Part shown: positions 6,343 through 13,382 of the stretch, in pieces
How the letters are laid out: every line of letters begins with the position of its first letter
Position numbering within the stretch: the first letter of the stretch is position 1
NCBI GenBank assembly: GCA_024402835.1
Contig: JAKSSZ010000007.1
Coordinates: 1 to 13,894, forward strand
Direction of reading: 5' to 3'
DNA from: Alphaproteobacteria bacterium
GTDB lineage: Bacteria; Pseudomonadota; Alphaproteobacteria; Rs-D84
DNA length: 13,894 nucleotides
The notes under the pieces: generated by a model
Databases searched by the model: none
The model's input: the letters and a program-made list of their open reading frames with translations, nothing else
What the model was told of the DNA's origin: nothing
Position numbers and translations under genes: made by a program

Positions 6343-9033
6343 ATGAAAAAGATATTAAAGATTTTATTTGTTTGTTTTTGTTCTATTTCCGTAGTGAATT
6401 GTTATGGTGCAAGTTCACGTAATACCAAAGTTGCACGTGCTGCAACAACACAAAAAGCCATAAATATGGGAACAAAAGTAGAAGAATCCAAAGCGTCATC
6501 TTCCCCATGTCAAGATAAATATAATGCGTGTATGGATACGGGGTGTATGTTGGATAACGATTCTGGTGGGCGATGCCAATGCAGTGATAAAATCAAAGAT
6601 TTAAAAGACACAGAAAACAAATTAAAAAAGAAAGATATTCAAAGTCAAAAAATGATGACTGATGCATTGGATATCGTTGAAAATGGTGATGAAGTAGAAG
6701 ATTTAATGGATGATGTTGATATAGACAGCGACAGTTCTGATTATGATTTTGATGTTGCTTCGGATTCTGTGGGCGAAGCACTACGCCAAGAAATGCATGA
6801 TATTTGTATGGAAAAGATTCCGGAATGTAAAGCACAAGTTTCGTTATTAAAGAATCTGTATTTACAAAAAATAAAATCTGATTGTGCCGGATTTGAAAAT
6901 GCTTTGAAACAACAAAATATGGCAAGCAAAGATAAACGTGCCACCGCAAAAAAAGCTGTTCGTGCGGCAGCAATGGATAATTATACAGATTCCAATAAAT
7001 ATGATTTGGGTCAATGTATGATTGAATTTACAAAATGTATGCAAACAACAGCCGAGTGTGGCGAAGATTGGACGGGATGTGTTGGAACCGTTGCGCGTGA
7101 TGCAGTAAAAGAGTCTAAAATAGATAGTATTGCTGTTGCCGGACAAAACTCTTCTATATTGATTGCAAAATCTACGATGGAGGTTCTGGAAAACAAAAAA
7201 ATAATTTGCGAAGGAATCACAAATCAATGCAAATCTGTAAAAGATGATGTATGGGATGCTTTCTTACAAAATTCAATTTCAGATATAAAACTGGCAGAAT
7301 CAAAATCTGAATCTAATCTTCGTACATCTTGTTTAACAAATATATCAAATTGCTTTATAAATGCATGTAAAGATAACATAGATTCTGCTGACCCCGATTC
7401 GTATGATATGTGCCTATCACGTCCAGAAACAATGAAATCATTATGTCGTGTTGAATTGGAACCATGTTTGGATGCCACAGGTGGAGCATTTAATGAACCC
7501 GAAAAATCAACATTGTGGCCATCTGTGTTATCAAAACTATCTGCAATGCGTGTTGATGTATGCACAGATGAATTACAAAAATGTTTACAATCTGATGACA
7601 GATGTGGTTCTGATTATTCCAAATGTGTTGGATTGGATACAAATATAATTATTCACATGTGCCCGTATGATAAATTGGTCGGTTGTCAAAATGTATATGG
7701 TAATGATGCAATAAAAACAGATAACGATATTTATGAAAAAATTGCACAAATTATACAGGGAACTATATTAAACATTGATAATGATATGTTGCAAACATGT
7801 GAAAATGCGGTTGATAAAGCAATGACAAATGTTTGTGGTGATAAAGATTCTTGCTCTAAATTTGCCACAGAAAACAATTTGGGTGCTGGTTCATTAAAAT
7901 ATCAAGTATGTCAATACAGAACAGAATCACCGGATTCCACGGCGGGTTTTGAATATTTTGATTGCCGTGAAAGTATAGATTTAATTTCTGATGCTGAATT
8001 GGGGCGTGATAAAAATTCTAAAACGGGCGAATTGGGTAATGTATTGCCTTTTGCGGGTGTTATATCTGGAACGATTCGTTGGGAATCTATTGTTGTTGAT
8101 GATAACGGAAACATAGATGCATCTGCTTATATTCAATCAATAGAAAAAGATAAAACAATAACAGATGCCGAAAGGACATTGGTAAAATCGGAAGTTGAAC
8201 AATTAACAAATGATATAAACAGATTAATGACTATGATTGAAAATGATAATATGGTTCAATATTGTATAAATGGTCGTGAAGTCCCTGGAATAACCGACCG
8301 GTTTAAACAAAACAAAGCGCGTTTTCCAAATATTGGAAAAATGGCACGCAAAATAATAGCATCCGCAGCATTAAAACAGGCAAAAGAAAATTATTATGCA
8401 AAATATGATAAATTGGCAGAACGCATGCAACAAGATTTTGCACAAATATCACAGCGATTATTGGCAAATGAAAAAGCAAATCAAAATGAAATAAAGCGCG
8501 AAGCCTGTGTAAATATGGCGGCGGTCAGTGCCTTTGCCAAAGCACCCGTTGGTCAAAATTTGACGACAAAAATTATCATAGGGATACTTGTTTGTGCGGC
8601 AATTATTGTTGCTACAGTATTTACTTGTGGTACTGCAGCCGGTGCTGGGTTTGCAGTTCAGGCGGGGGTTGTCGTAGCGGGTGGTTTTACAGGTGGTGAG
8701 ATAGCAGTAATGACTGTCGGTGCAGCCGTTGTAGCTACTGGGGTTGGATTAATGGCTGCTGATGCGGTTACGGCAAAAAATGAGAAAGTGCTTGCAAATG
8801 AACAAGATAATTATGGCAATAATACACAAATACATGGTGAATTTTATGATAATCAATGGAATTATCAGGAAAAAATAACAACAGATTGGGATGAAGACAA
8901 ATTAGTGTGTAAAAAGTGCGTTGCTGTAAAAAAATGTAAAAAACCGAAATGGCATTTGTTCAGTGATCGTTCATGTGCTGAATGGGAAACAAATGATTTT
9001 GTTGATTCTCATTGCACAGAAATCGGATTTTAA
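6343..9033 (+). CDS. P3: secreted cysteine-rich protein with a C-terminal hydrophobic hairpin
   Basis: An 896-residue paralogue of P1 and P2, closer to P2. The signal peptide is MKKILKILFV plus a hydrophobic core, ending near residue 23. The first Cys module is C56, C63, C68, then SGGRCQC (75-80). An acidic patch covers 118-142. The heptad Cys blocks are 225/232/239/246 and 407/414/421/428; further pairs are 289/296, 330/337 and 368/375. ARFPNIG is at 659-665, and a helix rich in Tyr, Lys and Gln at 675-720. Unlike P1 and P2 it has two hydrophobic Gly/Ala/Val segments at about 743-775 and 778-806, likely membrane-spanning or a membrane hairpin. The tail has CKKC (856-859), C865, C878 and C891. 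It starts 5 nt after the restored P2 stop with no clear ribosome binding site, so translation may depend on coupling to P2. The function is unknown; a membrane-anchored member of the set is inferred. Confidence 0.9.
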   Translation: MKKILKILFVCFCSISVVNCYGASSRNTKVARAATTQKAINMGTKVEESKASSSPCQDKYNACMDTGCMLDNDSGGRCQCSDKIKDLKDTENKLKKKDIQSQKMMTDALDIVENGDEVEDLMDDVDIDSDSSDYDFDVASDSVGEALRQEMHDICMEKIPECKAQVSLLKNLYLQKIKSDCAGFENALKQQNMASKDKRATAKKAVRAAAMDNYTDSNKYDLGQCMIEFTKCMQTTAECGEDWTGCVGTVARDAVKESKIDSIAVAGQNSSILIAKSTMEVLENKKIICEGITNQCKSVKDDVWDAFLQNSISDIKLAESKSESNLRTSCLTNISNCFINACKDNIDSADPDSYDMCLSRPETMKSLCRVELEPCLDATGGAFNEPEKSTLWPSVLSKLSAMRVDVCTDELQKCLQSDDRCGSDYSKCVGLDTNIIIHMCPYDKLVGCQNVYGNDAIKTDNDIYEKIAQIIQGTILNIDNDMLQTCENAVDKAMTNVCGDKDSCSKFATENNLGAGSLKYQVCQYRTESPDSTAGFEYFDCRESIDLISDAELGRDKNSKTGELGNVLPFAGVISGTIRWESIVVDDNGNIDASAYIQSIEKDKTITDAERTLVKSEVEQLTNDINRLMTMIENDNMVQYCINGREVPGITDRFKQNKARFPNIGKMARKIIASAALKQAKENYYAKYDKLAERMQQDFAQISQRLLANEKANQNEIKREACVNMAAVSAFAKAPVGQNLTTKIIIGILVCAAIIVATVFTCGTAAGAGFAVQAGVVVAGGFTGGEIAVMTVGAAVVATGVGLMAADAVTAKNEKVLANEQDNYGNNTQIHGEFYDNQWNYQEKITTDWDEDKLVCKKCVAVKKCKKPKWHLFSDRSCAEWETNDFVDSHCTEIGF

Positions 9034-9953
9034 TTTAATTCTGCTGGATTTTTTATAACCAATATATTTTGTTTTTGTAAATTTTCTATTACTTTATCAA
9101 CATTCATAATGTTGTCGGATTCCATATAAAATACAGGGGTCAGATTAAAAAATTTTGCTGTATCTAATAATGATGGAATATGATTTGGACTTTGTTTGCC
9201 GGCTGCAAACCACATATTGTCATCAAATACCCAAAAATCTTTATCGTCATGTTCATAAATTAAATATTTTTCTGTGGAAATAAATTCACCATCATCTATA
9301 TTATTTTTATCAAAATATTTTGTAAGTGCATTTTCACATTTATCGTTATCATCAAAATTCACATCTGTCCATGTTGGCATAAAATCATTATCACCTGTGT
9401 TTGAATCTGATTCTGTTGGTATATCAAAATCTGTGGGTATTGGAATAGGGGATGTTATATTGTCATTAACATTTGGTTTTTGTGGTTTCTGTTCGCTAAC
9501 CTTATTAAATACAGACATTGTAAAATTTAACGGGATATTTTGTTTTGCACGTGAAAATGGAATATGTAATTCACGTGGTAAATCTGACGGATATACAATT
9601 TGTTCTGGTTCGGGTGATACTGCTTCTTTTGTTTCTGTATTTTCTTGTTCTGTTTTTTTTGTTTCTTTTTTTTGTAAAAATTTTGGTAACGAAATTTCAA
9701 TAATCGGTTTTTTTGTGCGAATTATAATTATACTTGTTGCTATGTATATTGGTAAAGATGTTAATAATATTATTCCAAATATAAAACCTGTAAATCCATG
9801 TAAATGTATGTGTGATAATTTATGTAAATCTGTTACAGAAAATATATTAAATTTAAATAAAAACAACAGTATTCCCCACAGACAAACGAAATAACATATT
9901 GTCCATATAAAAAAATATCTGTTGTTTTTTAATATATTTAACATTTTTTTCAT
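9030..9953 (-). CDS. Two-helix inner-membrane protein with a cytosolic C-terminal domain, unknown
   Basis: A 307-residue protein. Hydrophobic helices lie at about 13-38 and 52-79, separated by a short His-rich loop (HKLSHIHLHG, 44-53). Basic residues at the N-terminus and after helix 2 (R79, K81, K82, then KKETKK) place both ends in the cytoplasm. Residues 90-225 are a charged, Pro/Glu/Asp-rich linker, probably disordered. Residues ~226-303 form a compact alpha/beta-looking domain (EKYLIYEHDDKDFWVFDDNMW, cut here at W248, then PVFYMESDNIM and NILVI). I cannot assign this domain to a family. The stop overlaps the P3 stop (9030-9033), so the two genes converge with no terminator between them. 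ATG 9953 is favoured because a consensus promoter places transcription start there. ATG 9944, three codons in, is an alternative. The position between P3 and P4 suggests, but does not show, a linked role. Confidence 0.85.
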   Translation of the reverse strand: MKKMLNILKNNRYFFIWTICYFVCLWGILLFLFKFNIFSVTDLHKLSHIHLHGFTGFIFGIILLTSLPIYIATSIIIIRTKKPIIEISLPKFLQKKETKKTEQENTETKEAVSPEPEQIVYPSDLPRELHIPFSRAKQNIPLNFTMSVFNKVSEQKPQKPNVNDNITSPIPIPTDFDIPTESDSNTGDNDFMPTWTDVNFDDNDKCENALTKYFDKNNIDDGEFISTEKYLIYEHDDKDFWVFDDNMWFAAGKQSPNHIPSLLDTAKFFNLTPVFYMESDNIMNVDKVIENLQKQNILVIKNPAELN

Positions 9954-9959
9954 AGTTGT

Positions 9960-9987
9960 ATTATAGCCAAAGTATTATATTTGTCAA
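9960..9987 (-). promoter_or_regulatory. Consensus sigma-70 promoter giving a leaderless mRNA
   Basis: On the minus strand TTGACA (9987-9982), a 16-nt spacer and TATAAT (9965-9960) match the consensus at all 12 positions. Only six bases (9959-9954) separate the -10 from ATG 9953, so the usual start site is the A of the start codon. No Shine-Dalgarno could be transcribed. Confidence 0.8.
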
Positions 9988-10042
9988 TCAGTGTAAAAAG
10001 CTATTTTTTATGTATAAAATACTTTTTTTTATATTTATACTG

Positions 10043-10051
10043 TGATATAAT
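10043..10051 (+). promoter_or_regulatory. Extended -10 promoter of P4
   Basis: TGA-TATAAT (10043-10051) has no recognisable -35 at the right distance, only a T-run. The predicted start near 10058 gives a ~21-nt leader containing AGGGG (10067-10071), 7 nt before ATG 10079. The form matches the P1 and P2 promoters. Confidence 0.6.
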
Positions 10052-10078
10052 AAAGCAAAAGGAATTAGGGGAAATATA

Positions 10079-12082
10079 ATGAACTTGTCAAAATTATATA
10101 ATATTTCGTGTCTTATAGTCGCTTCGTGCTTGATGGTGGAAAGTGGTTTTTGTGCTGATAATCGTGGACGCAGTTTTATGACTGGTGCAACTATTGCACG
10201 TATGCCTGCAATGCCAACATTTTCTATTAATACAATGGGAAATACTGCTGTTCAACCTTTGGGGACGGGTACAACGACTGCTACACCAACCCCTGTACCA
10301 ACACCGGTTCCTGACCCGGTTCCTACTTGTAATACATCATATACCATAGAAAATTGTATGTCAGATGTTAAACACTGTGTTAACACTGGTGCTTTGCCAA
10401 ATGGTCTGAATGATATGTTTAATATTGATATATTAAAAACTGTCGTAACTGGTGGTATGTATCTATGTCAGGCACACATAGACAAATGTATAAAAGAGGT
10501 CAAAGCAGAAATATGCACCACAGATGCATCTGGCAAAAAAACATGTTCATGTAACAATGTTTATACAACATCTTCTGATGTATGGTATGACTTTAATGCA
10601 CGTGTTGTTCAATTGGAATATTATAATTTTGTTTTGCGTATGACTGGATTATCCCCTGATCAGGCCGAAGGTGCATGTTTAATATACGGCACTGATTATG
10701 CCCGTTGGGATCCGGTAAAGGCTGAATGCTTGGTGAAAGTGATTGCTTGCAACAAAGATGAACAAATTACCAACAAATGGTTGTTTGGTGGTGCTGGTAA
10801 TGATGAACCTGCTGAGGTTTGGAAAAAAACGGGAGATGTTTTCACATGTAATAAAGATTTGTTCGGATTTTCTTTATTGACTAAAACAAAAACAGCTGCT
10901 GTTGTTGGTATCGCTGGTGGTGGTGTTTTGGGTGGTGCTTTGGGTGCCGGAATTGGTGCCGGGGTATATGATAAAAATCACAAAGATGGTGATACGGCAA
11001 CAACCCCAAGTGCGAACCCTTGTGAAAATGAAGAATATCGCGCGTCTTTGGGTAAGAAAATCAAAGATGTTCACATGGATGGTGTGTTAAAGGAGTTTTT
11101 ATATAAAGATGTAACTGTCACGGGAACTGATGCAGAACAAAAAGTAAATGGAAACGCAATAACAATAAATGATTGGTACAATTTAACCAAAGACCAGTGC
11201 GAGGCCATATTAAATCTATATTCAACAGTCGAGGTAGCAAAGTTTGCCGTAGAAGAATGTGAAAATATCCCCGGTGCCATAGCCATAGATAATGCTTTCA
11301 AAGAAAAAAGAATAACAGCATTAAATGAAAATTTAATGACAATTGAATATGGGACTAATGGTAATTCTGTTGATATCAAGGTACATGATATGATATGTCA
11401 TCCTGTGGGTGAAGTAATTACACAGAACACCATAGACAGATATAAAAAGGAATGTTTGTTTAAACCCTTGGCTGTTGGTTTCAGTATAGAAGGTGAACAG
11501 AATCCATACTGTAATCATAATGGAATGTGCTTAACGTTGGGTGGAATAAAATTCCAAATAAATAAATTGGAATCTGTATTATCACAAATAGAACCCATGA
11601 TGCCATCTGCTTCTAAAAAGAAAGAATTGACGAAAGGGCAAGAAATCGCTAAAGATGCTGCTATCGGTCTTGCAACCGCTGCAACAGCTGGTGCAATAGC
11701 CACGGGTATCACAGCATTACTTGAACGCAGTAATATATCGTGCAAGGCTGGTGGTCCATGTACGCCTTCTAAGTACAGTGTTGGATTTAATAAATCTCAT
11801 ACAATTCTTTCTTTGAAAGATATTTATATCGAGAACAAGACAACTATAAATATATCATCTGTCATGGATGTTAAAGATTGTCCATCATGGACACGTGCAT
11901 GTAATGACTACACGGCGCTTGGTATTAACTTTCCTCGTGCATGCTCAACGGCACAAGTAAAATATACAGATGCCAGTGGTAAAACATCTTTGATATATGG
12001 GGCTTGTGTAATATCTGGAAATGATTGTATAGAAAACCGTGCGACTGCTGTATCTCATGGTGCATGTGCTCCATTACCATAA
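10079..12082 (+). CDS. P4: secreted cysteine-rich protein with Pro/Thr linker, function unknown
   Basis: A 667-residue protein. The signal peptide (MNLSKLYNIS, then CLIVASCLMV) probably ends near A26. A lipobox-like VASC at 14-17 leaves lipoprotein processing at C17 possible. Residues 66-83 are a Pro/Thr/Val linker (TPTPVPTPVPDPVP). Cys pairs with seven-residue spacing follow at C93/C100 and C130/C137, then CSC at 156-158, echoing the Cx6C and CxC modules of P1-P3. Two Gly/Ala-rich hydrophobic segments at 272-296 and 524-547 could insert in a membrane or pack as glycine zippers. The last 115 residues contain nine cysteines (C555 to C663) and a beta-rich stretch. There is no full-length homology to P1-P3; shared spacing and setting suggest a distant relative or functional partner. 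It ends at a shared terminator with ccrM. I do not recognise the family. Confidence 0.88.
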   Translation: MNLSKLYNISCLIVASCLMVESGFCADNRGRSFMTGATIARMPAMPTFSINTMGNTAVQPLGTGTTTATPTPVPTPVPDPVPTCNTSYTIENCMSDVKHCVNTGALPNGLNDMFNIDILKTVVTGGMYLCQAHIDKCIKEVKAEICTTDASGKKTCSCNNVYTTSSDVWYDFNARVVQLEYYNFVLRMTGLSPDQAEGACLIYGTDYARWDPVKAECLVKVIACNKDEQITNKWLFGGAGNDEPAEVWKKTGDVFTCNKDLFGFSLLTKTKTAAVVGIAGGGVLGGALGAGIGAGVYDKNHKDGDTATTPSANPCENEEYRASLGKKIKDVHMDGVLKEFLYKDVTVTGTDAEQKVNGNAITINDWYNLTKDQCEAILNLYSTVEVAKFAVEECENIPGAIAIDNAFKEKRITALNENLMTIEYGTNGNSVDIKVHDMICHPVGEVITQNTIDRYKKECLFKPLAVGFSIEGEQNPYCNHNGMCLTLGGIKFQINKLESVLSQIEPMMPSASKKKELTKGQEIAKDAAIGLATAATAGAIATGITALLERSNISCKAGGPCTPSKYSVGFNKSHTILSLKDIYIENKTTINISSVMDVKDCPSWTRACNDYTALGINFPRACSTAQVKYTDASGKTSLIYGACVISGNDCIENRATAVSHGACAPLP

Positions 12083-12104
12083 AAATATAAATATGTATGA
12101 TTAT

Positions 12105-12133
12105 AAAAAAACTCCGATAAAACGGAGTTTTTT
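12105..12133. terminator. Bidirectional intrinsic terminator between P4 and ccrM
   Basis: ACTCCG (12111-12116) pairs with CGGAGT (12123-12128) around ATAAAA, with an A-run before and a T-run after. It can therefore terminate both P4 (+) and ccrM (-). The distal T-run overlaps the ccrM stop codon (12132-12134). Confidence 0.9.
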
Positions 12134-13232
12134 ATATCGCTTTTTTCATATTTTCTTTTATATCACGAATATATTGGCGCAGTGTATCAATAGATACCAA
12201 TGTCCCATCACGTTTTTCAACGAACCAATAATTCCAACCATTAAAACTGACACTGTGTTGTAATCGGGCGGCCATTACATGAATAGATGCTTTACCATAT
12301 AAACTATGAACTAATTGCCCATCTTTTGTAATCATAACACGTTCTCCGTGTGGGCTTATTAATGTTTGACCTGTAAATAGAACACCACCACTTATTAATT
12401 CTTGAAATGCTACTTTTATTGCATCACGTTTTGGTGCAGAAACTTCAATATCTGTCAAATCAATTGGTTGTATTTTTTCTATGCGTTTTATAGACGCTTC
12501 AACATATTTTTTATCTTTATCTATACCTATAAATCTGCGATTTAGTTCCTTTGCAACAGCGGCTGTTGTGCCAGAGCCACTAAAAGGATCCAATATAATA
12601 TCGTTTTGTTTTGTTGATGATAATATAACACGTCTTAATAAATCCATTGGTTTCTGTGTATTATGTAAACTTTTACCTGTTTCATCTTTTATACGTTCTT
12701 CGCCTAAACAAATATTTATATCCCAATCAGAACGCATTTGTTTACCATTATTTAATTTTTTCATAGTTTCATAATTAAATGTATATTTTCCAGTTTTTTT
12801 CGGTGTTGCCCAAATCAAAGTTTCATGTGCGTTTGTAAAACGTGTCCCCCTGAAATTTGGCATTGGATTTGTTTTTACCCACACAATATCGTTTAAAATC
12901 CAAAATCCCAATTCTTGTAAAACAGCACCAATTTGGAAAATATTATGATATGAACCAATTGTCCACATTGCGCCATTTGGTTTCAATATTCTTTTACATT
13001 CTGTTAACCATTGTCTGGTGAATTCAATATATTGTTGTTGTGATTCAAAACTATCCCATTCATCACGAACAGCGCGTGCGGCTGTTTGGTCTTCGGGGCG
13101 ATAAAGAGTTTTTGCCCCCAGTTGTAAATTATATGGAGCATCAGCAAAAATCGCATCTATACTATTATCTGGTATATTATGCATTAGATCTATACAATCA
13201 CCACATAAAATTTTATTTAAATACTCTTGCAT
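12132..13232 (-). CDS. ccrM: CcrM-type DNA adenine-N6 methyltransferase (GANTC)
   Basis: A 366-residue beta-class S-adenosylmethionine-dependent methyltransferase. The catalytic motif IV comes first as DAPYNLQL (31-38), and the AdoMet-binding motif I comes later as DPFSGSGTT (215-223), the order expected for the beta class. NTQKPMDLLRR (191-201) precedes motif I as in CcrM. The C-terminal ~85 residues, with LVHSLYGKAS and NGWNYWFVE (331-339), match the RAMA-type domain that distinguishes CcrM. Caulobacter CcrM has 358 residues, so this is full length. CcrM methylates adenine in GANTC and times cell-cycle gene expression in alphaproteobacteria; it usually has no partner nuclease, and none is next to it here. 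Motif IV is normally DPPY, and the second residue is Ala here. ATG 13232 has an extended -10 seven bases before it, so the mRNA may be leaderless. Confidence 0.95.
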   Translation of the reverse strand: MQEYLNKILCGDCIDLMHNIPDNSIDAIFADAPYNLQLGAKTLYRPEDQTAARAVRDEWDSFESQQQYIEFTRQWLTECKRILKPNGAMWTIGSYHNIFQIGAVLQELGFWILNDIVWVKTNPMPNFRGTRFTNAHETLIWATPKKTGKYTFNYETMKKLNNGKQMRSDWDINICLGEERIKDETGKSLHNTQKPMDLLRRVILSSTKQNDIILDPFSGSGTTAAVAKELNRRFIGIDKDKKYVEASIKRIEKIQPIDLTDIEVSAPKRDAIKVAFQELISGGVLFTGQTLISPHGERVMITKDGQLVHSLYGKASIHVMAARLQHSVSFNGWNYWFVEKRDGTLVSIDTLRQYIRDIKENMKKAI

Positions 13233-13239
13233 ACTACAT

Positions 13240-13248
13240 ATTTTACCA
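13240..13248 (-). promoter_or_regulatory. Candidate ccrM promoter, extended -10
   Basis: On the minus strand TGG-TAAAAT (13248-13240) lies 7 nt before ATG 13232, with no clear -35. Transcription would start at or one base before the start codon. Confidence 0.5.
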
Positions 13249-13277
13249 TATTTTTATGTAAAAATTTGTTGTTGAAC

Positions 13278-13282
13278 GAATC
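13278..13282. promoter_or_regulatory. GANTC site (GAATC) in the ccrM-nrdR intergenic region
   Basis: GAATC is a CcrM target. I found no other GANTC in the intergenic stretches of this window. It sits about 45 nt upstream of the predicted ccrM start. Methylation-sensitive control of ccrM through GANTC is known in Caulobacter; the same role here is inferred. Confidence 0.45.
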
Positions 13283-13336
13283 GGTTTTGAAAAAAAACAC
13301 TTGATTTTTATAAAAAAGCAATTTTTTTATATCAAA

Positions 13337-13342
13337 TATAAT
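13337..13342 (+). promoter_or_regulatory. Candidate -10 of the nrdR promoter
   Basis: TATAAT is an exact -10 match 40 nt before ATG 13383, but no -35 or TGn extension is visible. The AT-rich context makes chance matches easy. Confidence 0.35.
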
Positions 13343-13368
13343 TCTTTACTTATTTATATATGATTGCT

Positions 13369-13381
13369 ATTCTTAAAGAAT
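13369..13381 (+). repeat. Inverted repeat over the nrdR translation start region
   Basis: ATTCTT-A-AAGAAT is a perfect 6-bp inverted repeat with a 1-base centre, ending just before ATG 13383. It covers the only Shine-Dalgarno-like bases (AAAGAA). A 1-nt loop cannot fold as a hairpin without opening inner pairs, so a protein operator is likelier if it is functional. Confidence 0.4.
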
Positions 13382-13382
13382 T

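Noticed and set aside
9274..9894. 206-residue plus-strand open frame opposite the membrane protein
   Set aside because: It is the antisense shadow of a gene with a good promoter and a two-helix membrane pattern. It has no ribosome binding site or family resemblance.
12132..13232. Restriction-modification system around the methyltransferase
   Set aside because: No nuclease gene is adjacent, and the C-terminal domain and motif order mark it as the solitary CcrM type.
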